Origin: Flavobacterium sp. SH_e
Lineage (GTDB): Bacteria; Bacteroidota; Bacteroidia; Flavobacteriales; Flavobacteriaceae
Direction of reading: 5' to 3'
Length of the DNA: 64,000 nucleotides
Assembly: GCF_025717045.1 (NCBI RefSeq)
Contig: NZ_JAOVZN010000002.1
Location: forward strand, 304,030 to 368,029
Made by a program: the position numbers and the translations under genes. The notes under the pieces are model-generated. The model was not told the origin of the DNA, did not search any database, and was given only the letters and a program-made list of their open reading frames with translations. This document shows, in pieces, positions 51,925 through 61,206 of the stretch (positions within the stretch are counted from its first letter, which is position 1; every line of letters starts with the position of its first letter).

Positions 51925-53445
51925 ATGGTTTTTGATTTATATGGGAATGAAGATTGCTTAGAGGTAAATAATTTTTATAAGAAATTGTTGGCCGAAATGC
52001 CCGACTTACTTTTTCAGTTTGTTATCGATGCTGATAATAATTACTCGTTTCCTCTAATAAGTAAATCGGCAGATGAAATATTTGAACTTTCTGCACTAAA
52101 TTTTAATAATGATATAAAACTAATAGTTTATGATCGAATTGTGCCGCAGGATCGTGAACTTTTTTTTCAATCTTTAATCAAAGCCAGAAAAGAAATAAAA
52201 CCTTGGGAAATAGAGTTTAGGGCTACTCTTCCACAAAAAGGAATTCGCTGGTTTAAAATATCTTCCAAAACAGAATCAGGAATAAATGGAAATGTGATTT
52301 TTTATGGTCACGTTACGGATATTACAGAATTAAAAGATAAAGAAGAAAAACTGAGAATATCCGAAGAACGTTTTCAGTTTGCACTCGATGCTTCAACTGC
52401 TGGTGTTTGGGATTGGGATATGGTTACAAATAGGGTTTTTTACTCTTCTTTATCTCTTAAAATTTTGGAGCTTGATTCTGCTGATATTTTTGATGATCCC
52501 GAACGCTGGGATAAAATTGTGCATCCAGATGATCTTCCAAAATATTATTCTGATATCCACGAACATTTTGAAAATAAAATTCCATACTATGAAAATTATC
52601 ATCGAGTAATGACGTCGAGTGGTAATTATAAATGGATTTTAGATCGTGGAAAAGTGATTAAACGTGATGAAAATGGAAAACCATTGCGTGTGATTGGAAC
52701 TCATACAGATGTTTCAGCTCAAAAAGAAAAAGAACTTGAGCTTATGAAAACCATGAAACTCTATAGCGATCAGAATAGTCGTTTATTGAATTTTTCGCAT
52801 ATTGTTTCGCATAATTTAAATACGCAGGCGGGAAATATAAAATCAATTTTAGATCTTATTGATGCTGATGTTAATAAACAGACTGTGACAGAAATGTTGG
52901 AATATTTGCGTGCTGTTTCTAATGATCTCAACGATACCATTTCAAATCTTACTCAAATTGTCAAAACGCAAAGTAATATTAATATTGCTGTTGTTCCGTT
53001 AAAGCTTTGTGAATATATCGAAAAAACTATTTCGACAATTAAAGGATATGATAAACAGCGAAATGTAACCATTGTAAATAATGTTCCGAAGTATTTGACG
53101 ATTAATTTTAATCCTGCATATATGGAAAGTGTTTTATTGAATTTTACGACAAATGCCATTAAATATGCACACCCAGATCGAGATCCAATAATTACATTTG
53201 ATTTTGCAATAGAGCGCGAAGGTTTTAAATCTCTTAAGATTACAGATAACGGCCTCGGAATTGATTTGAAAGTTTACGGTGATTTATTATTTGGAATGTA
53301 TAAGACCTTTCATAAACACGAGGAAGCCCGAGGTATTGGATTATATATTACGAGAAATCAAATTGAAGCGATGAAAGGAACGGTCGAAGTAGAAAGTGAA
53401 GTAGGAGTGGGAACAAGCTTTAAAATCGTTTTTAATGATATGTAA
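51925..53445 (+). CDS. PAS-domain sensor histidine kinase
   Basis: A 506-residue cytoplasmic kinase without membrane helices. Two PAS domains (about 15-135 and 145-270) precede a dimerisation helix with the phospho-acceptor His in FSHIVSHNLNTQ, a HisKA variant. The ATPase domain has NFTTNAIKYAHPD (N box), KITDNGLGIDL (G1) and EEARGIGLYITRNQIEA (G2). No response regulator is adjacent. The signal may be redox or small molecules sensed by PAS. It ends at a strong terminator with the convergent RNase Y gene. Confidence 0.9.
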   Translation: MVFDLYGNEDCLEVNNFYKKLLAEMPDLLFQFVIDADNNYSFPLISKSADEIFELSALNFNNDIKLIVYDRIVPQDRELFFQSLIKARKEIKPWEIEFRATLPQKGIRWFKISSKTESGINGNVIFYGHVTDITELKDKEEKLRISEERFQFALDASTAGVWDWDMVTNRVFYSSLSLKILELDSADIFDDPERWDKIVHPDDLPKYYSDIHEHFENKIPYYENYHRVMTSSGNYKWILDRGKVIKRDENGKPLRVIGTHTDVSAQKEKELELMKTMKLYSDQNSRLLNFSHIVSHNLNTQAGNIKSILDLIDADVNKQTVTEMLEYLRAVSNDLNDTISNLTQIVKTQSNINIAVVPLKLCEYIEKTISTIKGYDKQRNVTIVNNVPKYLTINFNPAYMESVLLNFTTNAIKYAHPDRDPIITFDFAIEREGFKSLKITDNGLGIDLKVYGDLLFGMYKTFHKHEEARGIGLYITRNQIEAMKGTVEVESEVGVGTSFKIVFNDM

Positions 53446-53468
53446 AACGTAAAAAGAAGGATAAAAAT

Positions 53469-53498
53469 AAAGGCTGTCAATTGACAGCCTTTATTTTT
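53469..53498. terminator. Perfect-palindrome bidirectional terminator
   Basis: AAAGGCTGTCAA and TTGACAGCCTTT form a 24-bp perfect palindrome (53469-53492) followed by T-rich sequence. It lies between the convergent histidine kinase and RNase Y genes. Confidence 0.88.
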
Positions 53499-53514
53499 TA
53501 TTTATGATCCTTGA

Positions 53515-55074
53515 TTATTTAGCAATATTTACAGCTCTTGTTTCTCTAATAACTGTAACTTTTACCTGTCCAGGATATGTCATTTCTGTTTGGATTTTTT
53601 GTGAAATCTCAAAAGATAAGTTTGCGGCATTATCATCAGAAACTTTTTCGCTTTCTACAATTACACGAAGTTCTCTACCAGCTTGAATTGCATATGCATT
53701 TTTAACTCCGCTGAATCCATAAGCTACATCTTCAAGATCTTTCAAACGCTGGATATAAGAGTCTAAAACTTGACGTCTAGCACCTGGTCTTGCTCCAGAA
53801 ATAGCATCACAAACTTGAATAATTGGAGACAATAAAGATTTCATTTCAATCTCATCGTGGTGCGCTCCAATTGCGTTGCAAACTTCTTCTTTCTCACCAT
53901 ATTTCTCAGCCCATTGCATACCTAAAAGTGCGTGTGGTAAGTCACTTTCTGTGTCTGGCACTTTTCCAATATCGTGTAATAAACCAGCTCTTTTAGCTAG
54001 TTTTACATTTAATCCTAATTCTGCAGCCATGATACCGCAAAGTTTAGAAACCTCTCTTGAGTGTTGTAATAAGTTTTGTCCGTAAGAAGAACGGTATTTC
54101 ATTCTACCCACAACTTTAATCAATTCTGGGTGTAAACCGTGAATTCCTAAGTCGATTACAGTACGTTTTCCAACTTCAATAATTTCGTCATCGATTTGTT
54201 TTGCTGTTTTAGCAACAACTTCTTCAATTCTTGCAGGGTGAATACGTCCGTCAGTTACTAATTTGTGTAAAGACAAACGGGCAATTTCTCTACGAACAGG
54301 ATCAAAACAAGAAAGAATGATAGCTTCCGGCGTGTCATCAACAATGATTTCAACTCCAGTTGCAGCTTCAAGAGCTCTAATGTTACGACCTTCACGACCG
54401 ATAATTCTACCTTTTACATCGTCAGATTCGATATTGAAAACAGAAACACAGTTTTCAACAGCTTCTTCAGTTCCAACTCTTTGAATTGTGTTGATGATAA
54501 TTTTTTTAGCTTCTTGCTGTGCAGTAAGTTTTGCCTCTTCAATAGTTTCTTGAATATGAGACATCGCTTTTGTTTTAGCTTCAGCTTTTAAGCCTTCAAC
54601 CAATTGCTCTTTTGCTTCTTCGGCAGAAAGTCCAGAAATTACTTCTAATTGCTGCAATTGGCTTTTGTGAAGTTTGTCAACTTCAGCTTGTTTTTTGTCT
54701 AAAACTTCAATTTTATTATTGTATTCAGCTGTTTTAGCTTCAAACTCATCATTTACTTTTTTAGCTTTTGAAAGTTCGTTAGAAACTTGAGATTCTTTAT
54801 CACGCACGCGTTTTTCTACTTCAGCAACCTTTTTGTCTCTTGCTAAAATAACTTGTTCGTGTTCAGATTTAAGTTCGATAAAACGTTCTTTTGCTTGAAG
54901 AATTTTATCTTTTTTAATATTTTCAGCTTCTAAATTAGCATCTTTCAAAATTGAAGCAGCCTCTTTTTTAGCGTTTTTGATTAGGTTTGAAATATTACTT
55001 TTCTCGATAATTTTAGCTATCGCAAATCCCGCCGCAATACCTACAATACCAATAATGATCGTTATGATGTCCAT
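53515..55074 (-). CDS. rny: Ribonuclease Y
   Basis: A 519-residue endonuclease that starts mRNA decay. The N-terminal helix ([18 protein letters not shown]) anchors it in the membrane, followed by a long coiled coil (about 25-185, many EAK repeats). The KH RNA-binding domain (about 205-275) includes [15 protein letters not shown]. The HD domain (about 335-430) has [10 protein letters not shown] and [12 protein letters not shown] with the metal-binding His-Asp. It lies downstream of the probable 6S RNA and zapA on the same strand. Confidence 0.96.
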   Translation of the reverse strand: MDIITIIIGIVGIAAGFAIAKIIEKSNISNLIKNAKKEAASILKDANLEAENIKKDKILQAKERFIELKSEHEQVILARDKKVAEVEKRVRDKESQVSNELSKAKKVNDEFEAKTAEYNNKIEVLDKKQAEVDKLHKSQLQQLEVISGLSAEEAKEQLVEGLKAEAKTKAMSHIQETIEEAKLTAQQEAKKIIINTIQRVGTEEAVENCVSVFNIESDDVKGRIIGREGRNIRALEAATGVEIIVDDTPEAIILSCFDPVRREIARLSLHKLVTDGRIHPARIEEVVAKTAKQIDDEIIEVGKRTVIDLGIHGLHPELIKVVGRMKYRSSYGQNLLQHSREVSKLCGIMAAELGLNVKLAKRAGLLHDIGKVPDTESDLPHALLGMQWAEKYGEKEEVCNAIGAHHDEIEMKSLLSPIIQVCDAISGARPGARRQVLDSYIQRLKDLEDVAYGFSGVKNAYAIQAGRELRVIVESEKVSDDNAANLSFEISQKIQTEMTYPGQVKVTVIRETRAVNIAK

Positions 55075-55092
55075 GTTTGTTAGGGTTTATAT

Positions 55093-55262
55093 ATAAAAAA
55101 AGCCTACATTAATTGCTTGTATAAACTCGTAAAGACAAGTTTTGAGCTAACTCACTGTTCAAGTTTCCCAGCCAAATGGAGGGCATACTATAGTAGCGAC
55201 GATTTGCTCATTCTAAATTGTTAGTGTTGAGTTTACCAAATGTGAACTAATGTAGGCAGTAT
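55093..55262 (-). ncRNA. ssrS: Probable 6S RNA (SsrS, 6S-Flavo type)
   Basis: Between zapA and rny on the minus strand lies a gene-free segment of about 170 nt. Its ends pair perfectly for 10 bp: GCCTACATTA (55257-55248 read on the minus strand) with TAATGTAGGC (55111-55102), followed by a T-run (55101-55096), so the closing stem doubles as a terminator. Such a long, closed rod with a central open region is typical of 6S RNA, which binds RNA polymerase. In Proteobacteria ssrS is also next to zapA. No protein frame is present. It may be cut from the zapA transcript, as no clear promoter lies directly upstream. Confidence 0.75.
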
Positions 55263-55283
55263 CTTAGTTTCTGTAAAGAACGT

Positions 55284-55577
55284 TTATTTTTCGAGATATT
55301 GATCTAAAAGCGTATTTAATCTTTTAATTCTTTCGATAGTTTCTTCTCCATCGATTGCGTTATCAATTTGTTTTTGTTCAACTTGCGATGCGAATTGTAA
55401 TGCGCACATTGCTAGAACATCTTGTTTGTCGCGAACAGCGTAATTTTCTTCGAATTGCTTTATCATGGCATCAATTTTTTTTGAAGCACTTCTAAGTCCT
55501 TCTTCTTGAGCGGGTTCAACCGTAAGTGGGTAAACGCGATCGGCAATTGATATTTTAATTTTAAGCTTTCCGTCCAT
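55284..55577 (-). CDS. zapA: Cell-division protein ZapA
   Basis: 97 residues that help FtsZ filaments bundle at the division site. LKIKISIADRVYPLTVEP forms the N-terminal strands, LRSASKKIDAMIKQFEENY the helix, and the C-terminal helix (DAIDGEETIERIKRLNTLLDQYLE) makes the tetramer. Its stop is followed by the 6S RNA. The gene is 4 bp after the coiled-coil protein at 55582, forming an operon with the promoter at 55901. Confidence 0.94.
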   Translation of the reverse strand: MDGKLKIKISIADRVYPLTVEPAQEEGLRSASKKIDAMIKQFEENYAVRDKQDVLAMCALQFASQVEQKQIDNAIDGEETIERIKRLNTLLDQYLEK

Positions 55578-55581
55578 ATTA

Positions 55582-55872
55582 CTAATCTGATAATTGTGCT
55601 ATACAGTAATCAATTTCGCGAATTAATGAATTTATTTTAAGCTTTGTCTCTCTCTTGTTATTGTCGCTGCCGAGCAACGAATTGGCTATCTTAAGTGTTT
55701 CATTTTGCTTTTTCAAAGCCTCCATTTCCTCAGATTGTTTCTGGATAATTTGCGCAGCTTTGGCTAATTCTAATCGTAATACTTGATTATTTTTCTCCAA
55801 GCCTTTTGATTTTTCAAAAAGCTTTTCGACTTTATATTCAAGAGTATCAATTATTTCGGCAATTACACTCAT
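55582..55872 (-). CDS. Coiled-coil protein preceding zapA
   Basis: 96 residues, nearly all one coiled coil (about 15-72; LFEKSKGLEKNNQVLRLELA and MEALKKQNETLKIANSLL), ending in a short helix (INSLIREIDYCIAQLSD). There is no membrane segment. In context next to zapA it may act in division, comparable to ZapB, but homology is not shown. It is the first gene of the unit with a consensus promoter 29 bp upstream. Confidence 0.82.
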   Translation of the reverse strand: MSVIAEIIDTLEYKVEKLFEKSKGLEKNNQVLRLELAKAAQIIQKQSEEMEALKKQNETLKIANSLLGSDNNKRETKLKINSLIREIDYCIAQLSD

Positions 55873-55900
55873 TATACATCCTATTCATTACTTAATCCTA

Positions 55901-55930
55901 CAAAGTTAATATTCCTTTTTATTAATGCAA
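55901..55930 (-). promoter_or_regulatory. Consensus promoter of the coiled-coil-zapA operon
   Basis: On the minus strand TTG (55930-55928), 19 bp spacer, then TAACTTTG (55908-55901), fully matching the Bacteroidota pattern. Confidence 0.78.
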
Positions 55931-56043
55931 TTTTTTATCGATTTTTTTGCATTAAAATAGATAAATAAGTGTATTTCAATTAATTGTGTTTTTGAAGCTT
56001 TTTTCTTGCTTTTATTGGTTTATTTTTAGTTATCTTAGCAAAA

Positions 56044-57735
56044 ATGTTGCTTATGAGATTTTCCGTACTTACCCTTTTGATTTGTAATTTTATATTTGCT
56101 CAGACGCAATATCCTAAAGATTATTTTAGACCTCCGCTTGATATTCCAATGCAGCTTTCCGGTAATTTTGGAGAGTTAAGACCCAATCATTTTCACGCTG
56201 GTTTTGATTTAAAAACCAATCAAAGAGAAGGGTTAAGTGTGCATGCCATTGCTGATGGTTATGTTTCAAGAATTAAAATTTCGACTTTTGGAAATGGAAA
56301 ATGTATTTACATCACGCATTCAAATGGCTATACTTCTGTTTATGGACATTTGCAGACTCCAGTTGGGGCAATTCTGGATTATGTAAAAGCGACGCACTAT
56401 AAAGAAAAGGCATACGAAATCGAAATGTTTCCAAAACCTGGAGAACTTCCTGTTTCAAAAGGAGATATTATTGGTCTTTCAGGAAATACTGGTTCTTCGG
56501 AGGGGCCGCATCTTCATTTTGAAATTAGAGATACCAAAACAGAATTTGTTATAAACCCAATTTTCTTTGGCTTTGACCAAAATATAAAAGATACAAAAAA
56601 GCCAACTTTGTCTAGTTTATACGTTTATCCTTTAGATAATGCAACCGTAAATCAGTCCAAACAGCCATTGTTGTTAAGTATGGCGCTTCAAAAAGATGGA
56701 ACTTATTTGGCTTCTAAAGTGAAAGCGAACGGAAAAATAGGTTTCGGAATCAATGCTATAGATACTGATGACGTTTCGTTTAATAAGAATGGTGTTTTTA
56801 ATGTCACTACTTTTTTAAACGGAAATCCGAATTATAATTATCAGTTTAATACCTATTCTTTTGATGAAATGCGTTACATTAATGCTTTCATAGATTATCA
56901 GCGTTATAAAAAAACAGGACAGCGTGTACAGAAACTTTTTATGAAAACGCCTTTTGCTTTAAGTATTATCAAAACAGATTCTTTAAGAGGTATCATAAAA
57001 ACAGAACCAAATCTGGCTTCTTCTTATAGAATTGAAGTTTCTGATTATTTCGGAAATCTAAATTCTGTGACCGTTCCAATTGAATTTGATGATGCAACTC
57101 CTTTTGTAGAAGCGGAACCAATCACTTCGAAATATTTTGTGAAATACAATAGAGATAACAATTTTGAGAAAGATAATATGTCTGTTTTCTTTCCAGCCGG
57201 AACTTTCTATGAAGATTTTAATATGAATTTTGATGTTAGAAATAACAAGATTTATATTCATGATGATACAGTTCCAGTGCATTCTAATTTTACAATTACG
57301 GTAAAAGATGATTCTTATCCTGAAAATTTACGTGATAAACTTTATATAGGAAAAGGCACTAGTTATAATGGAACGATTAGAAAAGATGATATTTTTACTG
57401 CTAAAGCAAAAATTTTAGGGCAGTATGGTTTGGTTTTAGATACAATTCCGCCTGTTATAAAAATTGCAAAACCGGTTGAAGGAAAATGGATTAGTGATCA
57501 AAAGAAAATCGATTTTACAATCAGCGATTCTTTGTCTGGTATAAAATCTTATAATGGATATTTAAACGGAACCTGGGTCTTGTTTGAATATGAAAATAAA
57601 GCGAGAAGAATTACTCACACTTTTGATCCGCAATATTTAGCTGAAGGCGAAAATGTATTGAAAATTGAGGTTGTTGATAATGTAGGAAATACTACTATCT
57701 TTGAAACTCGTTTTTTTAGAAGTCAACAAAAATAA
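56044..57735 (+). CDS. Secreted M23-family metallopeptidase
   Basis: 563 residues with a signal peptide (cleaved near FIFAQ). The M23 domain (about 30-185) carries FHAGFDLKT (His, Asp), a second-site His in YGHL and GPHLHFEIRD (HxH), all required for zinc binding, so it is probably an active peptidoglycan endopeptidase. The C-terminal 350 residues are beta-sandwich-like, with no known family. It is 12 bp upstream of the TonB receptor gene on the same strand, which is unusual. Co-transcription is likely. Confidence 0.92.
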   Translation: MLLMRFSVLTLLICNFIFAQTQYPKDYFRPPLDIPMQLSGNFGELRPNHFHAGFDLKTNQREGLSVHAIADGYVSRIKISTFGNGKCIYITHSNGYTSVYGHLQTPVGAILDYVKATHYKEKAYEIEMFPKPGELPVSKGDIIGLSGNTGSSEGPHLHFEIRDTKTEFVINPIFFGFDQNIKDTKKPTLSSLYVYPLDNATVNQSKQPLLLSMALQKDGTYLASKVKANGKIGFGINAIDTDDVSFNKNGVFNVTTFLNGNPNYNYQFNTYSFDEMRYINAFIDYQRYKKTGQRVQKLFMKTPFALSIIKTDSLRGIIKTEPNLASSYRIEVSDYFGNLNSVTVPIEFDDATPFVEAEPITSKYFVKYNRDNNFEKDNMSVFFPAGTFYEDFNMNFDVRNNKIYIHDDTVPVHSNFTITVKDDSYPENLRDKLYIGKGTSYNGTIRKDDIFTAKAKILGQYGLVLDTIPPVIKIAKPVEGKWISDQKKIDFTISDSLSGIKSYNGYLNGTWVLFEYENKARRITHTFDPQYLAEGENVLKIEVVDNVGNTTIFETRFFRSQQK

Positions 57736-57747
57736 AACCCAAAATCT

Positions 57748-60213
57748 TTGAAGTATAATAGGTTTATATTCGTTTTTCTTTTTTCGTTTTTTAGCTGTAT
57801 TGTACTAGCTCAGAATGCTCGTATAAAAGGAGTGATTTTAGATGCAGATAAACATCCTGTTCCGAGTGTGAATATTTCTTCGCAAGGAACATCAGTGCAA
57901 TCAGATTTGAATGGTTTTTATGAAATTGAAGTTCCATCAAACAAAAAAGTTTCGCTGATATTTACCCACGTTTCTTTAAAAATGATGAGTTTGACGGTTA
58001 GCTTGAAAACAAATGAAGTTTTTGTTTTTAATCCGATAATGAATAATTCACAGGAACAAATGGGAGAAGTTTTTGTTTCTTCGGGTAATCGAAAAAGAGT
58101 TCAAGGAATTGCAACGATTGATACAGAAACAATAAAGAAAATTCCAGGTGCCAATGCCGGAATTGAAAATGTTTTGAAAACACTTCCAGGGGTAAATTCA
58201 AATAACGAACTGAGCACACAATATATGGTTCGTGGCGGAAACTATGACGAAAACCTAGTTTATGTAAATGAAGTAGAAGTGTATCGTCCGTTTTTGATTC
58301 GTTCGGGACAGCAAGAAGGTTTGAGTTTTACCAATACAGATTTAGTTCAAAACGTTGAATTTTCTGCAGGTGGATTTCAAGCGAAGTTTGGAGATAAATT
58401 ATCTTCTGTTTTGGATATTACTTATAGAAAACCAACTCATTTTGGCGCTGCTTTTGAAGCAAGTTTTTTAGGAGGAAGCGCTGCGGTCGATTTGGTTTCG
58501 AAAAACAAAAAATGGTCTGCAGTAACTGGAGTGCGTTATAGAAACAATAGCCTTTTGGTAAATAGCCAAGATACTCAAACGAATTACAAACCAACTTTTG
58601 CAGATGTTCAGACAAATATAAATTATGATATTTCTGAAAAATGGCAAATGAGCTTTTTAGGAAATATTTCTCAGAATAAATATTCCTATCAGCCTTTGGT
58701 TCGCCAAACTAATTTTGGGACTTTAGATCAGCCAATGGCACTTTCAGTTTATTATGACGGACGGGAAAAAGATCAATACGATACTTATTTCGGAGCTTTA
58801 AAAACCACTTATAAAGCTTCGCCGACACTGACTTTAAAATTAATTGGTTCTTTATTCCATACCACAGAAAAAGAGCATTTCGATATTTTGGCGCAATATC
58901 GTTTAGGAAATGTAAATTCTGAAGATTCAGGAGATGCCTCTTCAGTTGATTTTACTCGCGGAATTGGTTCTCAATTAAATCATGCAAGAAATGATTTGGA
59001 TGCTTTAATTGCTAATATCGAATTGAAAGGTACTAAAGATTGGAAAGAAAGTCAGTTGGAATTTGGTTTAAAATATACAAGAGAATCTATCCGAGATCGA
59101 GTAGTGGAGTGGGAAGTAATCGATTCTGCAGGATTTTCAATAAATCCACCTTTAGTTATCTTGCCAGAAAATAATCAGCCATATACACCTTATACAGGTC
59201 CACTTTTACCTTATCAAAATATACGAGCAACAAACTTTAATACGATAAATAGATTCTCTGGTTATGCCCAATGGAACAAACAATCTGAAATTGGCTCAAG
59301 CCGAATTTGGTATCATTTGGGTGCTCGTTTTCAAGGTTGGAATGTTTCTGGAGCTTTAGAGGAAGGAAAAACACAATTTGTAGTAAGTCCGCGAGCACAA
59401 TTTGCTATAAAACCAGCTTGGGATCGTGATATGGTTTTTAGGATTTCAGTAGGATTGTATCATCAGCCACCGTTTTATAGAGAATTACGAGATTTAGACG
59501 GCGTTGTAAATCCAAATGTGAAAGCGCAGGAAGCAATTCACGTCGTTTTAGGAAATGACTATAATTTCAAAATGTGGAATCGCCCTTTTAAATGGGTTAC
59601 GGAACTTTATTATAAATCACTTTCAGATGTCAACGTGTATTCGATCGATAATGTTCGTATTCGCTACGTTGCCAATAATAATGCAAAAGCTTATGCACAA
59701 GGTTTGGATTTTAGATTGAATGGCGAATTTGTGCCTGGAACAGAATCTTGGGTAAGTTTTGGCTATTTGAAAACCGAGGAAAATTACGAAGACAAAGGTT
59801 ATATTGCACGTCCAACAGATCAGCGTTTGAAATTTGCTATATTGTTTCAAGATTATATGCCGAACATTCCAAGTGTGAAAGTATATTTGAATTTAGTCTA
59901 CAATACAGGTTTGCCAGGTGGTGCGCCAGCTTACTCAGATCCATACTTATACCAAAACAGATTGAACGATTATAGAAGAGCAGATATTGGTTTTGCAAAA
60001 GTTTTTGTAGACGGCAGTACACAAAATACAAAAACGGGTTGGCTGAAAAAATTTAAAGAACTATCGTTAGGTCTAGAAATCTTTAATCTTTTCAATAATC
60101 AAAATGCGATTACTAATACTTGGGTTCGTGATGTGTATTCTAAAAATCAATATGCGATTCCAAATTATATGACTTCGAGAGTTTTTAACGTTAAGATAAA
60201 TGCGAGGTTATAA
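57748..60213 (+). CDS. TonB-dependent receptor with TTG start codon
   Basis: An 821-residue outer-membrane receptor with a signal peptide (cleaved near CIVLAQ), a carboxypeptidase-like domain (about 24-100), a plug (about 110-230, with STQYMVRGGNYDENLVYVN) and a barrel ending in VFNVKINARL. The initiating codon must be TTG at 57748. The frame has a stop 15 bp upstream, and no ATG or GTG lies between. It has no STN domain. It follows the M23 gene by 12 bp, and the EF-hand lipoprotein gene lies 90 bp downstream. Confidence 0.92.
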   Translation: MKYNRFIFVFLFSFFSCIVLAQNARIKGVILDADKHPVPSVNISSQGTSVQSDLNGFYEIEVPSNKKVSLIFTHVSLKMMSLTVSLKTNEVFVFNPIMNNSQEQMGEVFVSSGNRKRVQGIATIDTETIKKIPGANAGIENVLKTLPGVNSNNELSTQYMVRGGNYDENLVYVNEVEVYRPFLIRSGQQEGLSFTNTDLVQNVEFSAGGFQAKFGDKLSSVLDITYRKPTHFGAAFEASFLGGSAAVDLVSKNKKWSAVTGVRYRNNSLLVNSQDTQTNYKPTFADVQTNINYDISEKWQMSFLGNISQNKYSYQPLVRQTNFGTLDQPMALSVYYDGREKDQYDTYFGALKTTYKASPTLTLKLIGSLFHTTEKEHFDILAQYRLGNVNSEDSGDASSVDFTRGIGSQLNHARNDLDALIANIELKGTKDWKESQLEFGLKYTRESIRDRVVEWEVIDSAGFSINPPLVILPENNQPYTPYTGPLLPYQNIRATNFNTINRFSGYAQWNKQSEIGSSRIWYHLGARFQGWNVSGALEEGKTQFVVSPRAQFAIKPAWDRDMVFRISVGLYHQPPFYRELRDLDGVVNPNVKAQEAIHVVLGNDYNFKMWNRPFKWVTELYYKSLSDVNVYSIDNVRIRYVANNNAKAYAQGLDFRLNGEFVPGTESWVSFGYLKTEENYEDKGYIARPTDQRLKFAILFQDYMPNIPSVKVYLNLVYNTGLPGGAPAYSDPYLYQNRLNDYRRADIGFAKVFVDGSTQNTKTGWLKKFKELSLGLEIFNLFNNQNAITNTWVRDVYSKNQYAIPNYMTSRVFNVKINARL

Positions 60214-60272
60214 TTTGCTTCGTTATGAAACTAGTAAAATTCAATAAAAACAAAAATTACAATCAAAAATAG

Positions 60273-60280
60273 TATATTTG
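60273..60280 (+). promoter_or_regulatory. -7 element of the EF-hand lipoprotein gene
   Basis: TATATTTG 23 bp before the ATG matches the -7 consensus. The -33 box is not obvious. Confidence 0.45.
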
Positions 60281-60303
60281 GTAATCGTATATAACCATTG
60301 TAG

Positions 60304-61023
60304 ATGAAAAAGTATTTTAAATATATCGCCCTAATACTTGTCGGAACAGTAATTAGCTGCCGAGAAGAAGTTCAAAAACCAAAAGTAAGCTACGGTGCTT
60401 CAAATAAAGTAAGTATTACTAAAACAGATACGACTCAAATTGAAATCGCCGATTTGCCAATTCAGCTTGAAGGGACTAATTATTTAATTCATCCAGTTGG
60501 CGATTTAAGAGTTTATGAAAGGGGTTCTAAGGCTAGATTTGGTTCTTCGAGCGTGAATGATGTAAGTTTTACGATTTCTAATTTAGGAGAATATGAAATT
60601 ACAGGATATCTTCAGAATTTAAAATTTCAAAAAGTAGATTCAGATTCTATTCGTCCTTTGTCAGATAAACCAATTTTGATTTTAACAGCAACTTATTTAA
60701 AACCTGTTGCAGATAAAACTCATAATAATGTTATGGTTTACACACTGACAGATTCTGATACCAACAAAGATGGTAAAATAGATACAAGTGATATTAAAAC
60801 TTTGTATTTAAGCGATATCAGCGGAGAAAACTTCACAAAAGTCTCAGCTGATTTAGAAGAATTGGTAGATTGGAGTTTAATTGAATCAAAAAACCGTCTT
60901 TATTTTAGAACAATTGAAGATACTAACCAAAATGGTCAGTTTGATAAAAGCGATGTTTTGCACTATAATTATATAGATTTGGCTTCTAAAAAATGGGAAG
61001 TGAAGAGTTATAAACCTATTTGA
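60304..61023 (+). CDS. EF-hand-type calcium-binding lipoprotein
   Basis: 239 residues with a lipobox (GTVISC, Cys19). Two loops have the calcium-binding spacing of EF hands: DTNKDGKIDTSD (152-163) and DTNQNGQFDKSD (206-217), with ligands at positions 1, 3, 5, 9 and 12. They lie in the C-terminal half, within a beta-rich context resembling dockerin-like repeats. The family is otherwise not recognised. It follows the TonB receptor by 90 bp, so the two may cooperate in uptake, but that is inference. Confidence 0.8.
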   Translation: MKKYFKYIALILVGTVISCREEVQKPKVSYGASNKVSITKTDTTQIEIADLPIQLEGTNYLIHPVGDLRVYERGSKARFGSSSVNDVSFTISNLGEYEITGYLQNLKFQKVDSDSIRPLSDKPILILTATYLKPVADKTHNNVMVYTLTDSDTNKDGKIDTSDIKTLYLSDISGENFTKVSADLEELVDWSLIESKNRLYFRTIEDTNQNGQFDKSDVLHYNYIDLASKKWEVKSYKPI

Positions 61024-61027
61024 GTTT

Positions 61028-61204
61028 CTAAGACACTAAGGTTTTGAGAGGCTAAGATTCTAAGTTTTTTTTAGCTTTTGATAATAAGTCTTCTCGAGTA
61101 TCATATTATAAAAGCCCTGCTGAAATATAATTTTCAGCAGGGCTTATTTTTTATGTACAAAGATTAAAAAAACTTAGCTCCTTAGAGGCTCAGAACCTTA
61201 GCAC
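61028..61204. repeat. Inverted repeat pair bracketing a terminator (CTAAG type)
   Basis: A left element rich in CTAAG (61028-61071, ending CTAAGTTTTTTT) and a right element (61164-61204, starting AAAAAAACTTAG) are imperfect reverse complements. Shared words include CTAAGGTT(T/C)TGAG. They frame the terminator 61110-61152 between convergent genes, as at 44482-44662. Confidence 0.75.
61110..61152. terminator. Bidirectional terminator between convergent genes
   Basis: AAGCCCTGCTGAAA and TTTCAGCAGGGCTT pair perfectly (61112-61125, 61132-61145) with T- and A-runs on both sides. Confidence 0.9.
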
Positions 61205-61206
61205 AT

